Source: Bacteroidetes bacterium GWE2_42_24 (GTDB lineage: Bacteria; Bacteroidota; Bacteroidia; Bacteroidales; TTA-H9). Taken from it: DNA of 64,000 nt. Of this stretch, positions 1 through 8,545 are shown piece after piece (within the stretch, counting starts at the first letter, position 1; each line of letters starts with the position of its first letter). The stretch covers positions 1 to 64,000 of the forward strand of contig MEOA01000005.1 in NCBI GenBank assembly GCA_001768515.1. Reading direction: 5' to 3'. Both the position numbers and the translations under genes were made by a program. The notes beneath the pieces were generated by a model, which did no database searches, was not told where the DNA came from, and was given only the letters and a program-made list of their open reading frames with translations.

Positions 1-1899
1 TGGGCCGGCTGCACTTTCGTATTTCGAATAGCTTACCATGCTCGGGTTGGTTTCATCTACGGCAATAGGTGCGCAGTTCGGGTAGTTCCCGCCCTGTATC
101 ATACCAATGTAGAAGTTACCACTGGTGATAGTTATACCGGCAGGGAATTCATAATGAATCCAGCCATAATGGTCAGGGGTCACTTCAACGCGGCCCAGCT
201 CGGTATTCGGATAACCCAAAGCACCATCATCATCATACACAGCCATTTCAAAAGCTGTCAGACCGTTACCGGCAGGATAAGTACCGTCGCCGATGTTCAC
301 AGTACCACCTGTTATAGTCACAGGATACTGAGCAATGGGTACAAATTTAACAGCATTGATGTTGCCGGCAGTAGCCCATGAAACCAGATTTTCATATACA
401 CCGTCGTCGTAAGCGATTACATAGCCGCTCATTGGCTTACCCCAGGTAACGTTAACCGCGGTAGCACCAGTGTTCAGGGCTGCAAGCACCGAACTTGGGG
501 CAGCAGTATTTTCTGAAAGAGTTATATCCAAAACATTAGGACCAGCAACCAGTGCCAGAGGCACACTGTTATTGTCAAAACCTAACTTCGATGCTTCTAC
601 GATCACATCACCACCTGTACAGGTTAAGGAATATGATCCATCGAGAAGGGTATAGGTCATTGAATCACCAACCCTTACCAGTGCACTAAAAACAGGTAAA
701 CCAGAAGCTGCATTGGTAACAGTACCTGAAAGGGTAGAGCTTACCAACGGGGTGATGGTGAATTTCATATTGGGTCTGCTGGCTGCTGTAGCGCCACCGG
801 TCATGGAACAACCGGTCTGACCATCATTATTCCGATAATAAGCTAAACCAGAAACAGTTGAACCATAAACATAGGAATAGGCAGTGTATGCCGTGTTGTC
901 ATAGCAAACTTCAACCAACAGGTTGTCAGAGCCATTCCAGAGGAAAGGAATCTGAAAATCCTTATTATTCCATCCTGTAGCGGTGATCAGCTCAGTTCCG
1001 CTGTACACAGTGGTCCAGCCAGAAGTAACGAAACTACTCAGCGTAGATCCGGCATAGTTCTGCATCTTGATCTCAAACCCGTACATCGTCTGCAATTGTA
1101 GGTTCACCTGTGAGACATTGAACTGAAGATTCGCGATAATCCCGGCAAATCCTCCGGCAGCTTCTATCTCAGCTTTAGTCATTAAAAGCTGGGTACGGCC
1201 ATCATGCCAATAAGTAGTGTAAGGATATGTACAAGCATTAGTCCCCGTCCCTATTGTTACTGTAACCGGAGCAGCAGGACCAGCGACATTATACCATACA
1301 CGGAGATTACTGTATGCGTTGCTTGCAGCATCATAAACTGGAGGTGTTTCGCTGTCGGCATAGCCATACACAGTCCGAACACCTGCAGCGGGATCTGTTT
1401 TGTAGTTCCTGTAATAGGTACTTGCATATCCACCAAGATCACCCCATACAATCTCAACAATCAGATTACTGGTTCCATCATAATCAAAATCAGTAATATC
1501 AATCTCGTTCCAGCCAGTGGCTGTAGCAGGAGTGAAAGACGAGGCTGAAAAAACAGTGACAGCACCGGTCATATCGGTGTAAGCTCCGGCTACCAAATTG
1601 GTAAGGGAGGTAGTTTTAAACCTTACAGTGAAGTTGTTTAAAGCAGCATTTGAAGTTGCGATACGTTCAAAATTATGTGCAATCTTCGTAAGTACTGCAG
1701 GACCCCCTGTATTGAGTTCACTGGCCAAATACAAAGTCTGGGTTTTGTTGTTCTCCCAATAATTTCCAAAAGGCCAATAGTTTGTGCCGCTCGCGGTGCC
1801 TAAGGTTCCAGTTCCGATCTCAACCATTGTCTGGGAGAAAAGTGGACTGGCAAACGTAGCCAAAACCAGCAGAAAGAAAAATCTGTGAAGTTTTCTCAT
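1..1899 (-). CDS. Large secreted multidomain protein, 3' end outside window
   Basis: The reverse strand is open from an ATG at 1899 to the window edge, so at least 633 residues are present and the C-terminus is missing. Residues 1-23 form a signal peptide (basic start, hydrophobic core, end at SPLFSQ). Two related beta-rich segments follow, at about residues 26-205 and 211-381. They share a GTGT start, a YW...TQ.L segment, an ATGWN element, a G..NL.VE strand and a YYRN element. A carboxypeptidase-regulatory-like domain lies at about 385-460 (starting STLSGTVTNA). Next come a fibronectin-like linker (about 470-500) and another beta-rich domain. This architecture is typical of secreted or surface Bacteroidota proteins, often exported by type IX secretion, but a sorting tail cannot be checked. 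Substrate or ligand is unknown. It is too long for a simple adhesin repeat, and no catalytic motif is visible. Confidence 0.85.
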   Translation of the reverse strand, partial: MRKLHRFFFLLVLATFASPLFSQTMVEIGTGTLGTASGTNYWPFGNYWENNKTQTLYLASELNTGGPAVLTKIAHNFERIATSNAALNNFTVRFKTTSLTNLVAGAYTDMTGAVTVFSASSFTPATATGWNEIDITDFDYDGTSNLIVEIVWGDLGGYASTYYRNYKTDPAAGVRTVYGYADSETPPVYDAASNAYSNLRVWYNVAGPAAPVTVTIGTGTNACTYPYTTYWHDGRTQLLMTKAEIEAAGGFAGIIANLQFNVSQVNLQLQTMYGFEIKMQNYAGSTLSSFVTSGWTTVYSGTELITATGWNNKDFQIPFLWNGSDNLLVEVCYDNTAYTAYSYVYGSTVSGLAYYRNNDGQTGCSMTGGATAASRPNMKFTITPLVSSTLSGTVTNAASGLPVFSALVRVGDSMTYTLLDGSYSLTCTGGDVIVEASKLGFDNNSVPLALVAGPNVLDITLSENTAAPSSVLAALNTGATAVNVTWGKPMSGYVIAYDDGVYENLVSWATAGNINAVKFVPIAQYPVTITGGTVNIGDGTYPAGNGLTAFEMAVYDDDGALGYPNTELGRVEVTPDHYGWIHYEFPAGITITSGNFYIGMIQGGNYPNCAPIAVDETNPSMVSYSKYESAAGP

Positions 1900-1944
1900 G
1901 TGTAAAAAAAGCTAAGAATGTAAATTTATTAAACTAAATAATAA

Positions 1945-2346
1945 TTAGAATGGGAAAGTACAGTTGCCTTGAGCGCCTGTTTGGAAGTTCAAATCAAAGA
2001 AACCGGGCTGAATGTGCGAGGGGTTGATCACATACGAGCCTTGCAGCCTGAAATAATTCACCCCGGAAGCAGAAGCAACCGGGTCATATACTGACTCTGA
2101 GGAGCCTAACTGAGATTTCGTAACGATTTGAGTAAGGGAGAATGAGAGATAGCATTCCCTAAGGCATTTAGTAAATACCATTGGATGAGTAGATTGCCAA
2201 ACGAATGTTGTGTTCATACCTAAAGAAAAAATTAGGTTTAGAGCACTAGTAGACCACTTTTGATCCGTTAAGACCAAATTTGGACTAACTAATTGTTTAT
2301 CTATAATTAATAACCTGTTCTTACTGAGAGTAATGCAAAAATGCAC
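1945..2346 (-). pseudogene. Possible 3' remnant of a secreted-protein gene
   Basis: A 133-codon reading frame ends 45 bases before the start of the large secreted protein. Its first two thirds look like random sequence. The last 45 residues (from about VNYFRLQGSYVINP to GNCTFPF) have the composition of an ordered protein C-terminus. It has no signal peptide, no promoter of the local type and no recognised domain. I read it as a decayed gene whose 3' end survives, but it may equally be a chance frame. No function is proposed. Confidence 0.25.
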
Positions 2347-3782
2347 CCGAAAGACTCGGTGCTTAAGCTATGGTTGCCTGAAAAAAGTCAAAAATCTTTA
2401 GAAAAAAATCCACTTTATACATGCGGCTGCAAAAATACGCATTTGATCTTTCCACACAACTAAATTTCACATCACTTCAATCAAGAATCCGATTAAACCA
2501 ATTTTCAGGGAAAAGGTTTCATCGTAATGGCGGCAGAGAAAAGAACAATACATGGCTGACGACTCGGACATATCTCTTACTTAACTGGTGGTTGGCATTT
2601 TTCTTTAGAATAGTCATCTTAAAAAATTCATTCCAAACTCACTGCATTTCAACTGAAAAGATAATTTTAAAATGGACGCTTGTGCCTATTTGGCCTATCG
2701 TTGGTCTCGCTATAACGAGATTATCAGTCTGTTGAAAATATATTGTCCGGCTACTTAGCCATTGTTGAACAGTTATTAAACACTTTTGAAAAAATCAGAA
2801 TGAAGTCGCAATTTTATGAACAGATTGAATATAAGTTCCTGCCATAGAGGTTGAAGAAAAAGAGAGACAAAATGATGATATAAATCACCTAATCACTGGC
2901 TAACTGTTACTTAACATCATTAAGTCACAATAAATAACAGAATTTATATATAAAGAGTGTTTCATAAACGAGTTAAAAAATCATTGAACTGTGTTTAACA
3001 TTAACTATGGATATTGCCATGCACGGCAGCTTAGATTTTTAACCTTTAAGAACTCCACTTCAATCATATCCAAAGTTAAAGAGAAATCAATATGGGAATT
3101 TCGAAAGCCAAGCTATCACAAACAACTAATATGCTCATAATGAATCGGCTAATTTTAAAGAACTCAGGGGTAGGATCCATCATTATATCATTATAAATGA
3201 TACTCTCATTTCTTTCATTTCTATAAGGCAGCAAACCAACTTCTTCAGCAGATTATCGGATAATCCATAAGAACATATACAGCCGTGCAAAAGGTGGGGG
3301 CTTTTGGCACCTGCTTTCTTTTCACTTGAAGAGAAAAAAATATAGCATGTTAACTATCAGTACCATACCGATAATTCGGAGCGTATTCACGGAAAAGCTA
3401 GATATCAATCTCACAAAATGAGAAATAAGATACTACAACGATCAACGCTTTTTTGGGCAAAAAAATCATGGCAGGTGTTTTTGACTTGAGAATATGACTA
3501 TGGTCTTCTTGTCCCTTATACATTACCATAGTAAACAGAAAAAAGTGCACCAAATGGTAAATCGTTCATGGCTTGCCAGAGCAACCAGCATGGTAGAAAT
3601 ACGTATGCTATAAGTTCAGTATGAGTTTTGCATGTTGAGTGGGAAATAGTCTTCCGGAACACGTACCAACAAGGCAGCCCAGAAGGCTATTGATAATATG
3701 CTATCTGATAAAACAACAAAGCAGCGCATAATAGTAGTTTTATGAATTCAAGAATTGTTTTCAAAAAAAGTAGTTATTGATG
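2347..3782. other. Gene-poor interval with possible decayed coding sequence
   Basis: About 1.4 kb, AT-rich, with no open frame that looks like a protein. Short open stretches with protein-like composition can be read on the plus strand, for example around 2672-2758 (reads MDACAYLAYRWSRYNEIISL, then a stop) and around 3350-3488. They are broken by stops and have no start context. They could be debris of a lost gene or an old insertion. No terminal inverted repeats or target duplications were found by eye. Confidence 0.4.
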
Positions 3783-3812
3783 TTGATGATACAGAAAAAG
3801 TTTGTACTTTTG
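3783..3812 (+). promoter_or_regulatory. rplU-rpmA promoter (Bacteroidota type)
   Basis: TTG at 3783-3785, a 19-base spacer, then TACTTTTG at 3805-3812. This is an exact match to the TTG-N19-TAnnTTTG form. It puts the transcript start near 3819 and shows that the in-frame upstream codons (from 3755) cannot belong to rplU. Confidence 0.8.
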
Positions 3813-3850
3813 CGGTTCCAAAAAAATGGGTGAACGTAAACATAAATTAT

Positions 3851-4162
3851 ATGTACGCGATAGTTGATATAGCTGGCCAACAGTTCAAAGTTGAAAAGAA
3901 TAAGGCCATTTTTGTTCATCGCTTAGATAGCGAAGAAGGCTCAGCAATTGAGTTTAACAAGGTATTGCTGATTGATAATGATGGCCAGATCAATATTGGA
4001 GTTCCCATCATTGAAGGTGCTGCCATTTCAGCAAAAGTTATCAGCCATGTAAAGGGTGATAAGGTTAGGGTATTCAAAAAGAAGAGGAGAAAAGGATACC
4101 AGAAGTTGAGCGGCCATCGTCAGCAGTTTTCACAGATTATGGTAGAAGACATCCGCTTCTAA
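3851..4162 (+). CDS. rplU: 50S ribosomal protein L21
   Basis: Large-subunit ribosomal protein L21, 103 residues, the usual length. It begins MYAIVDIAGQQFKVE, the conserved start of the family. The C-terminal part carries the basic KKKRRKGYQKLSGHRQ segment that binds 23S rRNA. The reading frame continues 32 codons upstream, but those codons overlap the promoter at 3783-3812 and are not part of the family, so the ATG at 3851 is chosen. rpmA follows 27 bases later in the same transcript, the usual L21-L27 pairing. The leader is about 30 bases. Confidence 0.97.
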   Translation: MYAIVDIAGQQFKVEKNKAIFVHRLDSEEGSAIEFNKVLLIDNDGQINIGVPIIEGAAISAKVISHVKGDKVRVFKKKRRKGYQKLSGHRQQFSQIMVEDIRF

Positions 4163-4189
4163 TTGTTTAACCGCTAAAATCCACATACA

Positions 4190-4468
4190 ATGGCTCATAA
4201 AAAAGGTGCAGGTAGTTCATCCAACGGTCGGGAATCACACAGCAAACGCCTTGGAGTAAAAATTTATGGCGGACAGTTTGCCAAAGCCGGCAACATCATC
4301 ATCCGTCAACGCGGTACTGTTCATCATCCTGGTGATAATGTAGGTCTGGGAAAAGACCATACCATTTTCGCGCTAACAGATGGTCTGGTAGTTTTCAAAA
4401 AACGCCATGATAATAAGTCTTTTGTATCGGTAAGCCCGATTCAGCAGGAAGAGACCGCCGTCAACTAA
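4190..4468 (+). CDS. rpmA: 50S ribosomal protein L27
   Basis: Ribosomal protein L27, 92 residues including the initiator. It begins [20 protein letters not shown], the flexible N-terminal arm that reaches the peptidyl transferase centre. [17 protein letters not shown], the family signature, follows at about residues 27-43. There is no N-terminal extension of the kind cleaved by Prp protease in Firmicutes. It is the second gene of the rplU-rpmA transcript and is followed by a strong terminator 20 bases after its stop. Confidence 0.97.
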   Translation: MAHKKGAGSSSNGRESHSKRLGVKIYGGQFAKAGNIIIRQRGTVHHPGDNVGLGKDHTIFALTDGLVVFKKRHDNKSFVSVSPIQQEETAVN

Positions 4469-4488
4469 CGCTTCCCCGAAAGCAGTTT

Positions 4489-4520
4489 ACTCCTGTCCTA
4501 TTGCGGGCAGGAGTTTTTTT
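4489..4520 (+). terminator. Rho-independent terminator of rplU-rpmA
   Basis: A 10-bp stem (ACTCCTGTCC with GGGCAGGAGT, one wobble pair) and a 6-base loop, followed directly by a run of T at 4514-4520. Confidence 0.9.
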
Positions 4521-4557
4521 GTTTACACCCATTTCATAGCATTGAGCCCCATTTTCT

Positions 4558-4565
4558 TAAATTTG
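4558..4565 (+). promoter_or_regulatory. Likely -7 element of the serS operon
   Basis: TAAATTTG matches TAnnTTTG exactly and lies 16 bases before the serS ATG. No good TTG is seen at the usual -33 spacing, so strength is uncertain. Confidence 0.5.
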
Positions 4566-4581
4566 CAAAAAATATTTACCA

Positions 4582-5865
4582 ATGATTCCTATATCGACCA
4601 TCCGGGAAAATCCGGAAAAAGTCATCAACCGTCTTACAATCAAAAACATAGACGCCAAAAGCGCAATCCTTCAGATTATTGCGCTTGACGACGTGCGTAA
4701 AGAGACACAGCGAAACATGGATGACCTGCTGGCTCAAACCAACAATCTCGCCAAAGAAATAGGCATCCTCTTCAAATCAGGAAAAAAAGAAGAAGCAGAT
4801 GCGCTGAAACAAAAAAATACCGACTTGAAAGAACAGGCTAAAGCCTTGGAGCAAAAACTTGAAGAAACTCAAACCAAACTTCAATCGGTACTGGTTCAAC
4901 TGCCTAACCTCCCGCATGAATCGGTTCCATCAGGAAAATCAGCTGCTGATAATATCATAGTGAAGCAAGCAGGTGAAATGCCGGTTTTACAACCCGATGC
5001 CATGCCCCACTGGGACATTGCTACCAAATTCGATCTGATCAGTTTTGATATGGGCAGTAAAGTAACAGGAGCCGGATTTCCGTTTTATAAAGGACAAGGT
5101 GCCCGGCTTCAACGTGCACTCATTAACTTCTTTCTCGACGAGGCCATCGCGGCCGGATATCATGAGATCCAGCCCCCGCTGCTGATTAACGAAGATTCGG
5201 GTTATGGAACCGGACAGCTGCCCGACAAAGAAGGCCAGATGTATCATATAGGAATCGACAACCTGTATCTCATCCCCACTGCAGAAGTACCTGTAACAAA
5301 TCTATACAGAAATCTGATTCTTCAGAAATCAGATCTGCCAATCAAAAACGTAGCTTATTCAAATTGTTTCAGACGTGAAGCCGGCAGTTATGGTAAGGAT
5401 GTACGTGGTTTAAACAGGTTGCATCAATTTGATAAGGTAGAAATTGTTCAGATCGCCAATCCATCTGATTCGTATGCAATATTGGATACTATGATTGAAC
5501 ATGTGGCAGGTTTACTGGCCAAACTTGAGCTCCCCTACAGAATTTTGAGACTCTGTGGAGGCGACATGAGTTTTACCTCCGCGCTCACATTCGACTTTGA
5601 AGTATGGTCAGCTGCACAAGAACGTTGGCTTGAAGTGAGTTCGGTCTCAAATTTCGAGAACTTTCAGGCCAACAGGATGAAACTTCGCTTTAAGGATGAT
5701 TCAGGCAAAACACAGTTGGCGCACACATTAAATGGCAGTGCACTTGCGCTTCCGCGAATCGTAGCGGCTTTACTCGAAAACAATCAACAGGGCGACCAAG
5801 TTAGGATTCCGCATGCACTGAGAGCCTATACAGGCTATGATTACATCTCCTTACCTAAAGTTTAA
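4582..5865 (+). CDS. serS: Seryl-tRNA synthetase
   Basis: Class II aminoacyl-tRNA synthetase that charges tRNA-Ser. It has 427 residues, the usual size. Residues about 30-105 are charged and heptad-rich, the long antiparallel coiled coil that grips the variable arm of tRNA-Ser. The catalytic core follows: TAEVPVTN at 233-240 (serine site), motif 2 FRREAGSYGKDVRGLNRLHQ at 263-282, and motif 3 NGSALALPR at 384-392 (ATP site). It heads a tight run of five genes (to 11515), and its stop overlaps the next start by one base. A tRNA-Ser(GGA) gene is also in this window (14062-14149). Confidence 0.97.
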   Translation: MIPISTIRENPEKVINRLTIKNIDAKSAILQIIALDDVRKETQRNMDDLLAQTNNLAKEIGILFKSGKKEEADALKQKNTDLKEQAKALEQKLEETQTKLQSVLVQLPNLPHESVPSGKSAADNIIVKQAGEMPVLQPDAMPHWDIATKFDLISFDMGSKVTGAGFPFYKGQGARLQRALINFFLDEAIAAGYHEIQPPLLINEDSGYGTGQLPDKEGQMYHIGIDNLYLIPTAEVPVTNLYRNLILQKSDLPIKNVAYSNCFRREAGSYGKDVRGLNRLHQFDKVEIVQIANPSDSYAILDTMIEHVAGLLAKLELPYRILRLCGGDMSFTSALTFDFEVWSAAQERWLEVSSVSNFENFQANRMKLRFKDDSGKTQLAHTLNGSALALPRIVAALLENNQQGDQVRIPHALRAYTGYDYISLPKV

Positions 5866-7727
5866 TGAAGCGATTCAGGCATCTCCGGCAACTCGCGATC
5901 TGGATTTTCATCATCATGATGAGCCTGTTGCGGTTTGCCTGTTTTGCCCAGAACACACCACCACAGCCAGCCAGCAGCCAATCGGAAGAGAGGCTGGCTT
6001 TACAGTATTTTCAGCAACGTGATTTCGAAAAATCGGTCGATATTCTGAAAAGGCTCTACAAAGATCAAAAAAAGCCGTACCTCTACTCCTACTATTTCAT
6101 TGCGCTTACTGAACTAAAAAAATATGACGAGGCTGAAAACATTGCCCGGCAAATGCAGAAACAATATCCCGGCCAGGTAACATGGGAGGTTGACGAAGCC
6201 TATGCTGAGTATTTGGCCGGGGACATTAAGAAAGCAGAACGCCATTTTAATTCGCTTATTAAAAAGTCACTTACCAGTCAGCAATCAATTATCCAAACTG
6301 CCAACGCCTTTCGGTCAAGGAATCTGACAAATCAGGCACTCGCCACCTATGAACAGGGGAGAGAACATCTGAACGATCCCAATGCCTTCTTGTCCGATAT
6401 TGCCTCGATATATGAAATTGCAGGTGATTTCAGAAATGCGGCAGATACTTATATCAAACTGTTACTCGTTAACAAACAGTCGCTTGAAAACATCAAAGGA
6501 AGGCTTCAGTTCAGTATGGTACAGGATATTGACGATGAACGCGCCACGTATTTGAGACAAAGGCTTTTGAGCACTATTCAGAAGAATAGTGATAATCGCG
6601 AACTGGCAGAACTTCTACTCTGGTTTAGCCTTCAACAAAAAGATTTTACAACTGCATTGACACAAGCCTGTGCACTAAATGCACGCTTTGGAACAGATGG
6701 ACAGGAGATTCTTCAACTGGCAAAAATCAGTTGGGGGAATGGCGATGAAACTACAGCCCTGAATGCACTTAACTATCTCGTCAAAAGATACTCAAATTCG
6801 ATGATTGGGCAGGATGCCAACCTTCTTCGTACCGACATACAATACAATCAATTTGTAAATAAAGCAACAGTCGGTAATGAGGAAAAAAAAACCTTGGAAG
6901 CTGATTTACGCAATAGCCTAATGGTTAACAACGAACGATATGCTGTTTTGCGTTTGTCACGATATCTCGCTCATCTGCTTGCGTTTTACTTTGATCGAAC
7001 CGATGAGGCCATCATCATATTGGATACGCTTGTTGCCCGGGTCCCGAACGCAAGTCATGAAAAACTCGAACTTGCCGACATCTATCTGTACACCGGAAAG
7101 GTTTGGGATGCCAACCTGCTATACGCCCAGGTTGATAAAGAAATGCGCGAAGAGGAGCTGGGGCAGGAAGCACGGTTCTGCCAGGCAAAACTTTCTTTTT
7201 ATATCGGGGAGTTTGAATGGGCAAAGACTCAACTCGATGTACTCAAATCTGCTACTTCGCGACTAATTGCCAATGATGCCATGGAGCTTTCCCTCCTGAT
7301 CAATGACAATATAGATCCCGACAGTACATATTCAACACTTAAGCTATATGCACGTGCCGAGATGCTCGCCTACCGTAAAAAATTCAATCAATCGCTGGCA
7401 CTACTTGACACCATTGCCGGAGGACTGCCCGGACATCCTATTCTTGATGAGATTCTCTTGAAAAAGGCAAGTATTTATGAAGAATTGGGGGCCTTCAAAA
7501 CTGCGGATTCGCTCTATAACCAATTATATCGTTTCTATCCTGATGGTATTTGGGCCGATAAAGCGCTTTTAACCCGGGCGCGTCTCCTTGACCACAAGAT
7601 GAACAACCCAACTGCCGCATTATCAGTATACGAAACCCTGATTACGCGTTTTGGAGGCAGCTTCTATGCCGATGAAGCCAGAAGACGTTATCGCGAAATT
7701 AATACTGTAAAACCTGCCATAAACTAA
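5865..7727 (+). CDS. Exported TPR-repeat protein
   Basis: 620 residues. Residues 1-29 form a signal sequence with a hydrophobic core (IWIFIIMMSLLRF) ending at FAQ, so the protein is probably periplasmic or outer-membrane-associated. The rest is almost wholly helical with tetratricopeptide-like pairs: early repeats at about 40-110, and a C-terminal block at about 470-610 that resembles the TPR region of YbgF/BamD-like proteins (ASIYEELGAFKTADSLYNQL). No enzymatic motif is visible. The ATG overlaps the serS stop (TAATG) and rsmA follows after 3 bases, so translation is probably coupled. It is likely a scaffold for envelope proteins, but partners cannot be read from sequence. Confidence 0.85.
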   Translation: MKRFRHLRQLAIWIFIIMMSLLRFACFAQNTPPQPASSQSEERLALQYFQQRDFEKSVDILKRLYKDQKKPYLYSYYFIALTELKKYDEAENIARQMQKQYPGQVTWEVDEAYAEYLAGDIKKAERHFNSLIKKSLTSQQSIIQTANAFRSRNLTNQALATYEQGREHLNDPNAFLSDIASIYEIAGDFRNAADTYIKLLLVNKQSLENIKGRLQFSMVQDIDDERATYLRQRLLSTIQKNSDNRELAELLLWFSLQQKDFTTALTQACALNARFGTDGQEILQLAKISWGNGDETTALNALNYLVKRYSNSMIGQDANLLRTDIQYNQFVNKATVGNEEKKTLEADLRNSLMVNNERYAVLRLSRYLAHLLAFYFDRTDEAIIILDTLVARVPNASHEKLELADIYLYTGKVWDANLLYAQVDKEMREEELGQEARFCQAKLSFYIGEFEWAKTQLDVLKSATSRLIANDAMELSLLINDNIDPDSTYSTLKLYARAEMLAYRKKFNQSLALLDTIAGGLPGHPILDEILLKKASIYEELGAFKTADSLYNQLYRFYPDGIWADKALLTRARLLDHKMNNPTAALSVYETLITRFGGSFYADEARRRYREINTVKPAIN

Positions 7728-7730
7728 TTT

Positions 7731-8531
7731 ATGAGCGAAGTAAGAGCAAAAAAACATCTGGGGCAGCACTTCCTGATCGATCCAAATACGGCCCGTAAAA
7801 TTGCTTCTACCCTCTCCAATCAAGCTGTCCGGGTGATTGAAATAGGTCCGGGCACAGGCATGCTTACCAGGTTTCTGCTCGAACGTAATTTCAACCGGTT
7901 GGTGCTGGTTGAAATTGATAGCGAATCGGTTATTTATCTCAAGACGCACTTTCAGTTTCAGGAACAGGACCTGATTGAAGGTGACTTTTTAAAAATGGAT
8001 TTGTCAGCCCTTATGGAAGGCGAATTTACTGTTACAGGAAATTTCCCATACAACATCTCTTCCCAGATACTCTTTAAAGTGCTTGATTTCATGCACATAG
8101 TTTCAGAATTATCAGGAATGTTTCAAAAAGAAGTGGCTGAAAGGATTGTAGCCCGTCATGGCAACAAGACTTATGGGATTCTCAGCGTATTAATCCAGAT
8201 TTATTACGAGCCCGAATACCTTTTCACTGTGAACGAAACCGTATTCAATCCACCTCCAAAAGTAAAGTCAGCTGTTATTCGTCTGACAAGAAAAGCATTT
8301 CTCCCCGAGAACCTTAACAAGGAGCTTCTCTTCAAGGTTGTAAAAACAGCCTTCAACCAACGAAGAAAAACACTTCGTAACGCGCTCTCAGGCCTTTGCA
8401 ACCTTCAGGAAACCCCACTTGATAAATGGGCCTCAAAAAGGGCAGAGCAACTGAGCCCCGCTGAATTTGTAGAATTGACTAAAGAAATAGAAAACAAACT
8501 GACCCAGCGGTCAAATACATCGTTAGAATAG
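7731..8531 (+). CDS. rsmA: 16S rRNA dimethyladenosine transferase
   Basis: RsmA/KsgA dimethylates the two adjacent adenines in the 3' terminal helix of 16S rRNA (A1518/A1519 in E. coli numbering) during late small-subunit assembly. 266 residues, normal length. It begins with the family start KKHLGQHFLID (7-17). The SAM-binding motif is EIGPGTGML at 37-45 and the catalytic motif NFPYNIS at 104-110. The C-terminal helical domain contains FNPPPKVKSAVIRL and AFNQRRKTLRNAL, both typical of the family. It lies inside the serS run, 3 bases after the TPR gene and 14 before the next gene. Confidence 0.97.
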   Translation: MSEVRAKKHLGQHFLIDPNTARKIASTLSNQAVRVIEIGPGTGMLTRFLLERNFNRLVLVEIDSESVIYLKTHFQFQEQDLIEGDFLKMDLSALMEGEFTVTGNFPYNISSQILFKVLDFMHIVSELSGMFQKEVAERIVARHGNKTYGILSVLIQIYYEPEYLFTVNETVFNPPPKVKSAVIRLTRKAFLPENLNKELLFKVVKTAFNQRRKTLRNALSGLCNLQETPLDKWASKRAEQLSPAEFVELTKEIENKLTQRSNTSLE

Positions 8532-8545
8532 AAACACCTCCAACA

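Noticed and set aside
2421..2735. A 104-codon frame in the gene-poor interval.
   Set aside because: Protein-like composition is confined to a short part in another frame; no recognisable domain.
3350..3488. Fragment of a transposase.
   Set aside because: The open stretch is short and I could not tie it to a known family; no terminal repeats or target duplication were found.
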